NCBI GenBank assembly: GCA_023053545.1
Contig: JAKZAN010000006.1
Location: forward strand, 1,865,001-1,929,000
Reading direction: 5' to 3'
DNA length: 64,000 nt
From: Lepidurus packardi
Lineage: Eukaryota > Arthropoda > Branchiopoda > Notostraca > Triopsidae
Positions 1-14,200 of the stretch are shown here, one piece after another. Under the pieces are notes generated by a model. It saw nothing but the letters and a program-made list of their open reading frames with translations. It did not search any database and was not told where the DNA came from. Position 1 is the stretch's first letter. The number at the start of each line of letters is the position of its first letter. A program made the position numbers and the translations under genes.

Positions 1-560
1 CTCAAGTAGGAAGTGGGACCAGCACCTGAGGGCGTTTCAAGGAGAGGATTGCGTCGTGATACTGCGGCCGCCGCTGCCGCCACCGCCGCGGCTACGTTGG
101 CAGACGCGGAAGACGTTGCCGGTGAGGATGACCTGGCAGCAGTGGAAGCTCCGGCGCCAGCTGATGCTAGCCCTGCGGCTGCGGGTGTTGGTTGCCCTGA
201 TGACTGGGGTTCTTCGCATGGGACACCCGTTCTTTTGTTGTCCAAAGTATTGCGAGGACCCCCACCTGTGGCCAAAGCTGACGACGATGATGGTCTTGAG
301 CCTGAGCCGGCTTGGTGGTGATGTTGGGACGAGGCGTAATCGAAGTTGGTTCTCGTGGTTTCCATGCCACAGGCTGACGCTGACCCTGTTGACCGGGATG
401 ATTCTTCAGTGGCCGGTGCAGCTCCAGAAGCTAAAAAAGGCAACAAGGCCACCGACCGCGAGGGCAAAACGGGGCGAAAAGCGGAGGCTTCGCGCAAACC
501 GGGCCCGGCAGACGGAACCACGGGTAACAGGCTAGCCATGCCTAACGTGGTGTAAGCCAA
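1..560 (+). other. GC-rich patch with broken reading frame, possible end of an LTR-element polyprotein
   Basis: This stretch is much richer in GC than the sequence after it. In frame 1 an Ala/Asp-rich segment (13-321) ends in a stop. The same frame reopens at 346-555 with a charged Lys/Asp/Pro-rich tail. The stop at 555 is followed by a purine-rich run (GGGGGAGGAGGG, about 569-580) and then TGTTGG. A low-complexity C-terminus, then a purine tract, then TG, is how many Ty3/Gypsy polyproteins end before their 3' LTR. No protease, reverse transcriptase or integrase motif is in the window, so this is inference. It could equally be a terminal exon of a cellular gene that starts outside the window. 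Confidence 0.2.
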
Positions 561-3500
561 ATGGCTCGGGGGAGGAGGGCCTGTTGGTGCGTGAGGGTGT
601 CCATAGGGTCCTCCGGTTTGTTTGGGGTGACTTAAGGTAGTAGGATGAGGCGCCGCAAATGACGCGTGGATTCGCGCCAAGGCGTCTACTTCTGTCGCAG
701 AGGGCGTTTTACTGTCCGCCATTTTGGATTGTTCTCCAACCGTATCAAGGTATCTATGACGGGCGCTTGGCTCGCAATTTGGTGAGGTCCAAGCGTCAGC
801 TTAAAGGTAGCTATTGTTGTCTGAAACTGATCCTTGATATAATTCAGAAAAACAATGTTGACTATTGGCTTTCTCTTTCACTCAATCTTTTTTTCCTTTT
901 TTGCCTTGCGTGCGGCGTAAAGAGTATAATGGCTTCGTTACCGGTCTCGTCTCGCATGTAATAACTCGATCCTTTTTGCGGACCGAAAGCAATTGGCAAA
1001 ACCTGTACAGCAGCCAAAAACAAAAGAAAAGAAAACAATAATGAGTGACATGAAGTTAAAAAGGAATTTGATTTATGGTTCAGTTGCTCATTCTTGGCTA
1101 TTGCCAATGCATGAGTAGGGCTGCCGCTGTGGCTGTGGTAACCCGTTTGGTAGAACGGGGCTAACTTAGCCTCGCAAAATGGACAAACTTGGCCCATTCG
1201 CTAGGCTAGCTTAGCCCTGTATACGTAGAGCGGCTTTGGGAACGTCTGTTGGCATAGCGTCGACCATACATCTATGCCATCCTTCGCCTCCTTCGAAGGT
1301 AAAAAAAGCATAGGCTTTCTCAACTTCGCTCAAGTTCCCAAGACCCGAGCAGTAGGCCAAACTTGCATATATGATGTGCGTGAGCCACGCCCCTCTATCA
1401 ATATCGTCGAGTTTTCTTACCAGGCGTGTTGCTTTTTGCTTTTAGCAGGGTTTGGCAGTAAGAAGCATTTCACTGACACAACACATAAATCAAGTCGACA
1501 AAGTATGATGGATTGTGGTATTGGTCAACAGCCAAAAAACACATCCGAGCTCACATCCAGTGTTGCCTGGCACACGCAAGTTATTCCTTGTAGTACTAAC
1601 CACTCCGCGAATAAGTTACGATAGTTGAATCACGTAATCCTCGATTCATGGCGCAGTTATTGGCACTCAGTGTTGTAGGGTTATTGAACAAGTGGCATAC
1701 GTTATGTCACAGTATCGATGAAACGTTCATCTATCAATCCAATGAAGAGGAGGAGCACCATTACCACTACTACCAGAAGGTCCTCTCTCACGTCCGGTCG
1801 GTAGCGTGAATCCGTCCGAACGCGGCACAACAGACTGGTCTATCAAGCTACCTGTTGCCTCCGGAGGACACGGACCACGGACGGCGGGACTAAGATCCCG
1901 AATCCTGAGGCTCGAAAAACTGGAGGGGCCGATGAGGGGGCTAGAAAGAAGGGCCTCTTTGCTGTAGCTCTCCTGCTGCTGCCTGACCCCAAGCCTCATC
2001 GTTACGGCAACCCAACCCAATCCAAATCCAACCACTGCTTCTTGCTACTCCTGCTTCTGAAGAGAAACCCTTACAACCTAACATTACCTCCACACGTGGT
2101 GGCTAACATAGCGTCAGGTAGTACTTTAAAAAAAAAATGAGGCCTCCCCCCTTCCAAGACGCTTGTGAACCTCTAAAAGGCCCCTGTGGGCTGGTTTTCC
2201 TCACCGTTTTCTATACTTGGTATACCTGTGCCTGTCTTATGTGTGGCGCAGTATGCCTCGCTCAAACAAAAGAACTTCTTTTTCGTTCGTTTTTTAAGCA
2301 AGTCCGGAATTTTTTAATTCTATAGTTAAATTAATTGCACCTTAAAGCCTTTTGTAAAAAGCAAAGACAGCAGAGAGGAGAGAGAAGAATTTTAAACGCT
2401 CTAGAAAGAGAGCGTAGTATTAGCGGTTGTGGCTGAAATTGGGTTTCGGATTTCTTGCAGTTGTTGCTATTCAAGGGAGATTGCATAGTCTAGCGCACTA
2501 GGAAGGTGACCCTCTTTTTATGGCATCCATAGCATGAAGCGCAGGAAAGCTAAAGTAAAGATGCCGCGACTAACGAGAAAGATAAACAAGCCTGGGTACA
2601 AATTTTGCCTGTGTCATTGTGTCTACGCAGACTTTCCAAATCTTTTTTGTTTGCGTAACTGTACTGTAGAGCCAGGGAAACTTAGCTAAGCTTAGTACAT
2701 TTTTGCACATTTGGAAAATCTTTCAAGATTCGTTAGGTATGGAGCTGCGGGTTTATTTGGGGTTAGATGAGGTTTGGAGCATCTTTCTTTGGAAGCGAAT
2801 CCGGCTTACGAAGATAAAAAGAAGAGGAAGAAGGAAAAAAAAAGCCCTATCCCAACCCCGCAACTTTTATGACTTCTTTTTCCTTGTCCTGGCTGGACTT
2901 GGACTTGATATCCCCAGTCTGCCAGCAAGAAGCATCAAGGAAAAAACTTTTTGTTTTGTCCTGGTTTTTCGTGGGTAACCCAAGGTTCGGTTTTCCGAAG
3001 GGAACTTCGCTCCTCCAACGTTGTTTAAATGACCCCTCTAAACCTTCTTTGCATACTAGTGTTAGCTTTACCTGTAGGAAACTTGAGAGCAAAGCGAGGT
3101 GGAGAACCCCAAAACATTTTCCAGCCAGGGGAAGGCGAGCGAAAGTCACACACAAGAGGGGGAAAGAAAGAAGTGGAAGAAAACAAGGAGTAAAAGGTTG
3201 AAAAAGAGAAGGAACAGGTTAGTTTGACGCTGGCCATCAAGTTCCTCTGCACATGGCTACCTGCTGACTCCTCGTCTATGTATGCATGTGTGTGTACCTG
3301 CACAATGAGTCTGCGTTCCTCCCTTCCTCCCAAAAACCACCACGAGAGAAACCTTGGGATTCAGATGCCCATCATAAAGCAAAAAAATTAAAAAAAAATC
3401 TTTTTTTACTGGCTGCACGCTTTTTTAATTCCTTTTTTTCTGATCACAAAACCAAGACTCCAGAGTCCGGGTTCCGTCTCTCATGTTTCCTTAAGGTTTG

Positions 3501-4440
3501 AATCTTCATGCTTTGGTGGAGGAAGCAGCAGCAAGTGCAACAGCAGCTCAAGATGACTATAGGACGACCCACGAGAGCTTCCATAGGGTCAGTTCTTGAG
3601 TCAGGTTGATAAAGAAGACCAGCCAAATGGTCGGGTACCGTAACCGGACCTGTTGCCTGGACTTCAGGTTACTTTGTGTCCGGAGTTGCCGCGTTGGAAC
3701 TAGAAAAAGGGCTTGATCGTTCAACGTGTAACATACATGAAATCAGCAGAACGAGTTTCTGGTCTTTGTTCCATGTTTCAGCTGCCAGTTTCGCGGAGGA
3801 TGTTTTGTTTTTGTCCAAAAAGATACATTTGCTCTGCGTTTTGGTTGCTGATGGAGAAGAATGCAATTGCTAGTTGTGAAATAGTAAGAAGCAGAAACAT
3901 GCCATTTGGAATGCGTATTCTCTGGTAGTAGGTCGTAATATAACCAGTCAAGGTTTTTTGTTTAGGTAGTAAAAAGAAGCTTAGGAGAGAATAAATGTTA
4001 CAATATTCAGAAGTGTATGTCATTATGCAAGTAGCACTTTTGCAGCTGTCGTGTATTCAAAACACTGCTGGCTGCAGACACTCATGGTTCAGAAAGGAAA
4101 AAAGGAATTTCGGTTTGTTAGTTCTGCGTTCATTAATTTGAAAGCGGTCAGTCTACTCTCTTCTTGTGTATCTTTCTGGGGCTTTTTGGCTCGAAAAAGC
4201 GCAGCAAGGAGCTAACAGCAGCACGGACTAGAAGGGACTCTTCAGTATTCTGCTGCTGCCCATGGCATTTACATTGCATGGCGTAAGCTTCTTTCTTTTA
4301 AAAGAGCTAAAGGTGACCTTCTTTCCCATTACATGCAAAACTTGGAACACTTGGGGTCCGAACAAAAGGATTTAGCAATTGAAGCCGAATAGAAAAAGAA
4401 AAAAAATTCTTACTTGAAAATTTCTCGCGAAGAATTCCGT

Positions 4441-4464
4441 GATAATAATAATAATAACAATAAC
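4441..4464. repeat. (AAT)n-type microsatellite
   Basis: A run of GATAATAATAATAATAACAATAACAG, a slightly imperfect trinucleotide repeat in non-coding sequence. Confidence 0.85.
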
Positions 4465-5815
4465 AGTAGCCTCGGGGACGTTCTCACGTATGAGAGAACT
4501 CACGCAGACTCGAAATTTTAGCACATATAAAGTACATATAAGTGTGTGGTAGCCAAGCTAATACCTTTCCAACCTTAGCTTTCCGTCCGTTGCTAGGGAG
4601 TTCGGGGACTTTTACGACTCACATTTAAGAGAGTATAATAACAGTTCACTAACTTCCAGTTGGTTGGCAACTGAATACTTTTGCTCGCTTTGGGACAGTA
4701 GCCGTTGAGCTAAATGGAATTCCGTATCAGTAGTGTTGCGTTCTAGGTGGACATTTCGGTTGACGGTCTTTTGAAATATTTCCGCATGTTCAAAGCTAAC
4801 AAAGCATGGGTGGGAGAGGGTCTTAAACAAAAGACGGTCGGTAGTTTCCGCGTAATTAAGCCGGTGGCATGATTGGCACTATCGCCTCCCCCGCGCCACT
4901 TTCCTGATGAATAGAGGGCGGTCTCTTTCGTAAAAAAATGGGCACTCTTGCGTTAGTTATTAACGGTGATGTAATATATTCTAGTCCTATCTCGGAAATG
5001 CTTCCTGCTTTTTCAACAAAAAAGGTTCTGTAATCAGTTAATTTTTGTGTACCTACTTCCGGTCTTTTAGTGTGGCGTGATTTTACGAGGAAAGCTCATT
5101 CTGTTTGAATTTTCTGAAAAACTGACTTTATACACGGCAGATTAGATTACAGGTTTCTACTTTGTTTTTGAGGTTTGGGGCATGGAATGGCCATTTCATG
5201 ACATCCGTTGTAAGAACTATGCATAAATCCGCCTTTCGTCGTACAGTACAGATCTCGGTTTGTAATCTATTCGATTGCCGGGGAGAAACTCTTGTAGTCG
5301 TTTCTTAGAAACTTGGTGACCTGTAGGCGATTTCCTAATTGCTTCAGCACCTAAAATACACCTCGTATTATACTGTAAAAATAATTCCGAATCTGAACTA
5401 AATGTACGTTAATGTGTTTACGTATATTTATGTTCTAATTCTAACTCCGCAAATGTCTGTTTTCTAGTTATACCGTATTTCTTTTGTAATATTACAAAAC
5501 ATAAATCTTCAAATTAGACTGTAAGTATTATAATAATACAATCTTATCCTAACTTTCCGATTTCTTTATGGGCATAAAAGATGTCAAGTACCCGAATCTC
5601 TTGCAGGGTATAGAATTTAAACTTGATCCAGATCCAATTCAATTCTATTAGAAATTGAGATGGCAATAAAGTTTGAACAATTGTGAATCTGGGATATTCG
5701 AGCTACCCTTTTTAATAATAAGCGGCATAGTAGAGAGTAAACAAAACGTTCGAAAGATTCCGTCTCTTTTTTATATTGCATGGGGGTATTCCTTCCAAAA
5801 GATGTAGCCCTTAAA

Positions 5816-5831
5816 GGGGGCGGGGGGGGGG
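5816..5831. repeat. Poly-G tract
   Basis: Sixteen bases, all G except one C at 5821. This is a likely G-quadruplex or slippage site in AT-rich non-coding sequence. Confidence 0.8.
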
Positions 5832-7499
5832 ACTAAAAATCCGAGATATAAGCACGACAAAAATTCCTTTTATTTCCTTTCTTTCGTATGTGATTATTCG
5901 CCCGATAAAGTTTTAGACAGCTAAAACATGCTGCAATTGTTGGTCCAAGCGAAGGAGTTTGTGTAAACGGGCAGCAAAGAAAAAGCATTTGAAGAGGCAC
6001 ATTCCAAGACCCAATTCAGTGTGCCCAATGTGCTATTCTTCTCTTAATAGTGGCTATTGAACAGGTGGCAGGTCTATACAGCGAGCTTTTCCCCGCTTTT
6101 TCCCTACACCATAAAAGTATATTATAAACGAAAAACTAGGGATGGAAGCAATGAGGAGGTTCTCCCCTTGCCTCCCACAAAAAAGAAAAAAAAAATAGTT
6201 TGTGGCAAGGCACATTGTGATGAGCTCAGCGGGCGGGCGCCTCGTTTATAAGCTATACGTCGTGGGCCTATATCTATCTTATCTCCAATGCACCCCAACC
6301 CTATCCCTTTTTAACCAGCCCACCGATATACCGAAAAGTAAGCGGGAAGATTTGCAACTTTCCCACCATTTCCAATACATGTATTGATGTATGCCCAAGA
6401 AGATACTTGAATAAAAGGCACAGTAATGGTTTGCGGGACAGGTCTCGAAGCCCATACACATGATTTTGAGAATTAAGAGTGTTCCAGGGTCCAGCAAGAG
6501 GGTAAAGGTGGGGATGGAAAGCGTACAGGTGAGGTCATTTTCCTAGGGTTTTCGCTCAGCAGGCTAGCCAAGGCCCACAAGTGGGAAAGTGTGGCACAAA
6601 CCACGTTTCAGAAGCTGGAACCACACCGAGAACAGAGAGGGGGGTTTTCGTAGCAATTGACCGCCTCACTTATACATATTGAATTAATGTGAATCTGTTC
6701 GGAAACGCATGGAATGAGAGAGTTTTGGTCTCAGGGGCTCGAGTTCTTTCCTAAACATGAAAGGCAAGTTTTTCTGTGAGTTTTTCTGTCAAGTAGCGCA
6801 GTTAGAGTGGCTATTGATTTCTATAACCCTTTATGGGGCCTAAAAAACCAGTATGTTTTCAGTATAGAAAGGAGTGCTCCATGCAAGAAAACTCGTGTGG
6901 TTAATTTGCTTTCTTTCTTTTTTCTTACCAGACGAAAATTACAGGTCTGCAGCAGTCTTGGATCATTATAATTGTTTTAATTAGTAGTCGATGCACAAAA
7001 AAAAAAGATTAAGAAAAAAGTCTCTGCTGCTATGGAATGCGACGCTAGGACGCCAAGACATAAGAATGTTGCACTTCATGAATCATAAAAAACTTTAAAT
7101 TGGTTGGCATAGCTTTGGTTCGGGCTGGTTGACCGTGGAGGCGCCCCAAGCACGCAGACGCATAGCCCCAGCGTGATGACTTATGATTATGGATTCAGGT
7201 ATGCCTCCCAGGTTTCAAAGACAGAGACATTCTTGAAATGCTTGAATGGCACGCTAGGTTAGCTAGAACATGCCATATTACCTTTATTTTTGTATTTCTA
7301 TTTTTCTCGTTCGGTGGGCTAAACAAGTTTAAAAGAACGGAGAATAGGCTAACAGAAAGGAAATGTGGTCCGGTCTCATGAGCAGGTAAGACTGTTGTGT
7401 TCCCTCCCAAACCGGCCTTATTAGATATCTTTGGCATCAAGAGGAGATTTAGAAAAAAAGTTTAAAAAATGCCAGAGAAGGGAAGAAGGAAGTAAGCAC

Positions 7500-7521
7500 T
7501 TTTTTTTCTTTTTTTTTTTTT
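7500..7521. repeat. Poly-T tract
   Basis: Twenty-two bases of T interrupted by one C. No gene is attached to it. Confidence 0.8.
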
Positions 7522-7835
7522 ATCCTAAAGGTAAGGGCCGAAAAGTCCAGTGACAGTGCCACTACTACGGGCAACGCCTCCTACATATGGCGTGGAATGC
7601 CAACGATTTCTACACGGGGGGCGGGCCGTGTGTAGCATTCGTATATAATTTTTATTTCACAAGAGGGAGACGAACCATAGCTAAAGATCTCCATTGGAAC
7701 CCCCGGCTTTTCTTTTAGATGGTATAGAAAGATTCCAAAGGGGAAATCCGCAGCGAGGCACGTGTGGGCTAGCTTTTATATTGTCTTTCGTGCTGTGCCT
7801 CTATTATAATAGATTTGGCATAACCGCAAAGTTCC

Positions 7836-8282
7836 ATGCTTCGGCGTTTGCTTCATGACGATTTGAGTCTGCGGATCCGAATTGACAGTAATGACTCTAG
7901 CTACATTCAAGGCCATGGAAATGGTAAGGAAATTAAAGTTGTGAACCAAGTTTTGGGAGTTGCAAGACTCGATTTGGATTGGACAGTGCGACTGAGATTG
8001 GGAATGGAAAGGCTCAGTGGGACTTCAGTGGGGACTATAGGAGTGACTTTTATTGTTGCGATAGAGTCTGGATCAAAGGTCAGACCAGAAGATAGCTTGT
8101 CAACAGGTCCATTACAATGCAAAGAATTGTGTCCGAGAATGGCAGAAGGATCCCCTCCTGCTGATGACCTGCTGGTGTGCTACAGTGGTGTATACTATCT
8201 TTCCCAGGGCTGCTTACGCCCACCAACCGGTATCACCATCTTTTATTATGGATGCCATTCAACTCTTCGTATGCAAAAATAA
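7836..8282 (+). CDS. Unassigned 148-codon ORF, probably not a gene
   Basis: An ATG-started open frame of 148 codons, the longest ATG-started frame in the first 20 kb. The translation has no signal peptide, transmembrane segment or recognisable domain. Its TAA stop overlaps an AATAAA, which would suit a compact 3' end. Composition is mixed and no flanking exons could be linked to it, so chance is the leading explanation. I record it because the region is otherwise empty. Confidence 0.12.
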   Translation: MLRRLLHDDLSLRIRIDSNDSSYIQGHGNGKEIKVVNQVLGVARLDLDWTVRLRLGMERLSGTSVGTIGVTFIVAIESGSKVRPEDSLSTGPLQCKELCPRMAEGSPPADDLLVCYSGVYYLSQGCLRPPTGITIFYYGCHSTLRMQK

Positions 8283-11200
8283 AACTTAAAAGCGAAACCT
8301 ACTTTGCTTCAAATATTTTTTTTAAAACTGCTGTGAGCCACAGAGGAGCCACGCCTTGGTTTCTCAGAAAATTGGCCCAAGCCATGCAATAATGATTTCA
8401 GTTTCAGTATGAAGTCGTGAATCGTCGAGCATGAATTGCAACACAATGGGTTTCCAAGCCTGAGACCGTAGAGACAATAGACTGCTTTCCCCACGTGGAT
8501 GATGCAGTATATATGTGCTGTTCTGCATTCTTATGCATGATGAATGAGTCGAGCTAAGCGCGTGGGAGGCGGCAAGATGCAGATTATGATGGGTTTGGCT
8601 TTGGCTTCATGCTAAGTTGTAGCGGGTAGGTTACATTTACGCACGTGATTTGCGAAAGCGTGAGAAAATGGTTCACCACCTTACAACCATTGAATTGATT
8701 GGAATGAGAGTTGACAGGTTCAGAGGAACTAACGGGAATTAGCCTAGACTTTTGATTTTGATGTAGTAGCTGTCGGTACCAACGTAACCCGTCCGTCCTT
8801 CTTCGCCGTCAATTTTTCCGTCTTAGTTTCAGTTTTCAAGAACTTCATGAAGTATACACGCAAATTCTAGAAAATTCTTTGAATTGTATTGAGAAATTTT
8901 AGAGGAATAAGTGTAATTATTCGAAGCTTACAAAGAATTCAATATTTTTTTTCCCTTTTAAAAGGAATACATTTTTGTAGTCCAAAGAGATTTAACTTTG
9001 ATGTTAAGGGGTCAAAGGTCAGGTTGGTTATTAGTCTATATAGGTTTGGAAAAAAAGGGGTGAATCCCTCTTAGACCTCGCAAACAAGGTAAGCTTGTAG
9101 AAGATAGTCATTATCTGGTTATGGATGAACAGAAGGTGCTTTTTTGGTCCAAAAAAGGGGTTACAGCGTCTTGTAGAGATGCTACAGAGGGCGGTGTAAG
9201 GGTGCAGGTGCTAGGGCTAGGGGTTGATCTGTACGATCTGCGAACTTTGCACCCCGTGATTAAAACTTGTAAACCTGATCGTTAGCAATTTTTTCTTTTT
9301 TTTCAGGGTTCGAGTCTAATTGCTTCAACGGCAAAAATGGCTCGGTAGGGAGTCGAATGTGCGTCCACCTTGTAATTATCCGCATGTGCATAGTTGTAAC
9401 CACGCCCTCTACTTTTCTTTACCACGCCCCTCCACGTACTCCGTCATGTGTGTATGGTGTAGGAGGAGTTTTATGATCAAGAAGAAAAATCGTCTTTTAC
9501 TAAGTCAGGAATTTAAAATTAGAGCGCATTTCTGTCTTGCGGAGGATCGGGTTGCTTCGAAACGTCGAGGTATCTGGGTACAAAATTCCTGGCACACGAG
9601 TAGGAGGAGAGCGTGAAATTCTGGATAGATTCCACGTGTCTGGCGTCTAGTGTTTACGTGCTAGACTAATTATGCCATAAGCGAACTTGAAGTTGATAGA
9701 AACTTGAGAAGGCATGCACGCAGTTGTTAGATCCATTACGGCATGGATTACTCATTCCCGCCTCCTACATCGTTTGAATGCTTAAGATTCTTGGATAATA
9801 ATTGTGATGCGGTTGAGTATTAGCTTTGGTTCGAGATGCGTGTAAAGCGGTAGGAGAAAAGGATCTGCAAAGCGACGTGGTTTGTAAATGGCAAAAATAG
9901 GTCGTTGGTATCAGCTAGAGTTCATCTTCAGTTTACTAGAAAAGAAAAGACGCTACAATCAAGGTTGATTGTATCGCTTGATTGTGGCATTGGATTGGCA
10001 TTCTAGGGCAATACATAGCTTCTCAATAGATATATCGCTCAATAGGTTGTGATCATGCAGCGAAGGCTTCCATGTGCGTCTCTTGTTATCGGTGTGCATG
10101 CGATATCTTCTTTTACACAAGTTGATGAGACTTGAATGGGATGCTTCTTGAACTTTTGCTACATAACATCCATCATTTGCTGCGGGACGAACGTCGTCTC
10201 ATTCCCAAGACGGGCGCACGCGGATAGGGGGTCCCAGCAGGGCGGAAAAGAGCCCAACTGAACAATGCAGACGACAAGTCACAGTTCCATGTAGACTATA
10301 ATTCAAAAATGGCTCCGTTTGAATTAGAGATGCGGGCGTTTTCTTTTCGACTGCTTTTTAATAATTATTTTCACTTTAATGGTATTCTTAAAAAGATGCC
10401 TGCTTCCTTGTATCACACCAAAAGTATTGTAAGATCGCATTTGAACATTATAATTTACAATATTAACACGGAAAATTGTGGTAATTAATTGTTCAAATTC
10501 CTAAGCTTACGAATAAACACTTTACATGGTGTTACAATTAGAAAATAACTAGAACAATCAGAAAACTGTAAGTAAAGATTAAATAGGTGTTCTTGTAAAA
10601 TTAAGATGACTCTGTAGGAAATATTGTGTAGGAAATTCTAACGAGAACTTAAGCACATGTTTAGTTTTCCTTAAAGCTCGCATTGAAGCTCTATTGTATC
10701 AATTTCTGTAAATAAAAGGCTATAGGGTTTTACTATGGTTACAAGCTTATAGTGTTTCGTCGCAGCCACAACTCGATGTAGATTGCGAATGTTTCCCTTA
10801 CATATACTCTACACGGCAGATGTGGGATGGTTTTAGTTAAGTTAAGCAAAATTGGTGGGAACTTTCATGATTGCTCATAGTCAGGAAACAAGCAACCGCC
10901 CCTGAAATCAAGTCTGCCGCCAGGAAGACAGTGTCGCCGGGTGCCAAAGCCACTTAATTACAGGACTGGAGCTGCCGAAGGATTCTGCGGTGGCTGTGTG
11001 AGCTCCTTTATGACGACTCTGCGGCTCCACGAGTCCGAGTTTCCCTGGTTTTGCTACACCTATTCATTAGGCGAAGGTGTTAAAAAGTAGACTCCTCTTC
11101 GGAGTAAGGGAATCGAGACGCTTATGTACCCAAATGCTTTAACCAATAAACTACAAACCCAATAATTTCCCCAAAATCATTCCCTTATTAGTTGCTGTAG

Positions 11201-14200
11201 TTTATGACTGTCGGGAGATCGCATTCTTGGCCTATAGGTAATCTTGAACTGGCGCTATAGTCCGTCGTGCTTGTCGCCGGACGTCCTGTCGCGTCAGGTA
11301 TGTATATAGTGGAGAAGCTAAGAGAAGATCCAATCTGTTTTTACCAATACAATTCTTATGGGTATTGAAACAAAGCCGCGATTGAACGGAGACAATACGA
11401 CGACTTCAAAACATTAATAATTGTCTTCCCTCGGTAATATTGACTTAGAGTCTCGAAAGTCGTTTTCCTATTCTGTTGCTTTTTCTCTTATCGGTCCGAG
11501 CACTGTAATAAAAAGTAAAGGTAAAACCGCGTCATTTGCCCCATGCTGGGGCCTCCAAAGTTCAATTTTTCATCAAAAGCAGACCCTGGCTTGCAGCTTT
11601 TCGCCCGCCATGGAAGTCAGAAAAAGGTCGTTTGATTTTGGGTTTTTGGGGTGCCGAAAAACGCTGTTCAAAGATGTCCAAGTAGGAGCAATTCGGTCTA
11701 CTACTAGTCGGTTGGAGGCTATAGCTTTTACCCCCCATCAAGAAGGGTTTCTTTTTACCCTCAGCTCACCTGTCACAAGGAAGGACAGGATAGATGACCA
11801 CTGGCCGCCCAAAATTTGGCTCCTGTCGATGCTCTTGAGACGCTATTCGTACCGCAGTGATGGAAACTTTCGACTTGTTTTTCCTTCTGAACACTACAAG
11901 GGAAAATCCACAGATACATTTTCTCTTATCACTAAATCTAATCTTACTTACTGAGATACTTCCGAAATAGTCAAGCGTCCTTATCTGAACTTTGCTTGAA
12001 CTTTACTACTCTGGGAAAATCTGGAAACTAGTAACTTGTATACTACTGTAATAGTTATTAAGTTGATAATGACATAAGTTATAGTAACCTATCAATGCAG
12101 TATATCACTAAAAACATAATAACAACTTTAGAAACGCTATTTGAAGGATTATTTTTTTAATGTTTATTTTAAATGCCATCGTAGGCCTCGCCTATATATT
12201 GACGGCTACTTTTATCGAAATTTCATTATTGTTACATATCAATAGTGTTTATTTACACATTCAGTGTATATAACAGGATTCATTGTTGAAAGCCCATGAT
12301 TTGTTATGCATTTATTGTCAACATTTCCAGAATTATAGATATAGTATTGTCAACAGCAACATTAGGAATTTTTGACTCAACTTGCGTCTATTTATTGATA
12401 GATATTTTGAAAGGCTTTTTGCAGTGTAGCATTGGGGAATGTAGTAAGGATTTCTTGGCACTGGAAAATTACCAAGGAATTTCGCAAGGGATTAAATTGC
12501 AGCCTTGGGGAGAATAAGCGACATTACCAGAAACATGGAAGTGCCTGCCATATTTTCAGGTCAGAAAAAGGGGGGGGAGGGTGAAAGGGGATAGAAAAAT
12601 TATTACTAGAAAACCGAGAACGACTCATTATCGTATGCCACATAAAGTTCTCCTCCAAAAGTCGAGACCCCGAACGTATAGACGACATCCCGAAAACGTC
12701 CACGTAGTTAGAGCACATCAAGAGCCCTCCGTAGGGGGGCTCTTTTGGCCTGCGATTTTTGGCTTTGGTCTCGGTATCGTTTCCACTTTTATGCTTCGGC
12801 CGCGAAAAACTTCTTACAACGACTACTGGTCTGCCGACTGGTCAAGTCAATTTCGAGTCCCAGGTTCCCTGCTGATCCAGACTTCGTATTCCTTATAACC
12901 ACAGCTAGTTGGGAAAGGACTAATGACAATACAGACACGTTTGCTGGTAACCCGGTAGAATTGTATTCTCTCCCTTGCTATCTTGTACAGCAATATTTAC
13001 CAAGTTTCCATGGCTCAGGTTTGGGTTTCTCAAGGGATTTCGGTTCAGTTCACGGCCAAATTAAAACACCTCGGTTATGATGGAAGGGCGAATTCATAGA
13101 GTTGATGAGCCGGGCGCAAGCGTATCACTACCCCCAACTGATGTAGCGGCGGGAATGAGAAAACAAAAGCGGCGAGGCACCCTGGGGAGTCAGGAAATGG
13201 AGAAAACCTGCGCTGTTCCACTTGATCATCCCGCAACAATAATCCATAAGTCACCTAGCTTATCCCCCCATATCTCTTTTCGGCCGGCATGATTTGTCCA
13301 CGTTCCGAGTCGCGGTTTTTAAAAAGCTGCAATTTCCTAATTTCCCCCAAATCTCGAAGCCATCCCCAGGTGTGGTCTTTTTGGCAGAGTAATTTTTTTG
13401 GGGCTTCACAAAAGCTCAACGTTTCTGCCTGGATGGACACCGGGTATGTATGGCGGGAAAACCGACCATGGTCCGCAGCAACAGTACACTGACCATAGTC
13501 GAACCTCTGTAATTATCCTTTCGCTGCTGCTGTTCCCGTCTATCTTGTCAAGACTCGAAGTATCGGTGCTTACAAAATGAGCAGCCGTTTTCGATTGAGT
13601 TCCCTTTGTCGCAAAAAAACGAGCAAGTAAAAAAGACTGAAGCTGTCTGTCGGTTTACGTTAAAACGACCTAGGACTTTTCGGAAGAGGAAACAGTTGCT
13701 TTACAACATTGCCGACCAACTACCATCAGGTAGCCCTTGTCCACCCTCGCACTCACCCTGTAATTAGTATTCTCTTTCTTCACTGCCCATGCTAATTTTG
13801 GAGCATAGAGTCACACTAATTCCGAACCTTTTTTGTGTTTGCTGTAACAAGAGGGGCATGTATCCGGGTTATGTGGCTGAGGCATATGCATTTGTATTTT
13901 TTAAGCAATTAAGCCAAAAAGGTCAACGCGTGCCATGCTTGCAGGCAATATTCATCGAATGCAAATGAAGTTTTAGTGAACGAAATAGGAGTGTCGCTGC
14001 TGTAAAAACACAGCCGTTGTGTCTTGATTGCTTGCCGAGTCATTAAAGCCAGTTTGAAAGTCCTGACAAGAGTTACGGAATTTTTTTTTCATGCTACTAA
14101 GGAGCTTGATTATTAACGAGCTTCTTATGGCCCATCCCACCTGGATTTCATTATTTTTTTATCTATCCACTGGCGTTACTTATTGAGGTACTGCATTGGG

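Larger units (their letters stand above)
561..7835. other. No supportable gene; non-coding sequence
   Basis: Reading frames here are short, overlap on both strands and show no recognisable domain or consistent splice pattern. Short A/T homopolymers are frequent (near 2130 and 3380-3410), and the simple repeats are listed separately. It could be intergenic or a long intron of a gene lying outside the window. Confidence 0.5.

Noticed and set aside
11421-11954. 177-codon plus-strand ORF
   Set aside because: Begins with TTG, has no domain, and no splice partners; probably chance.
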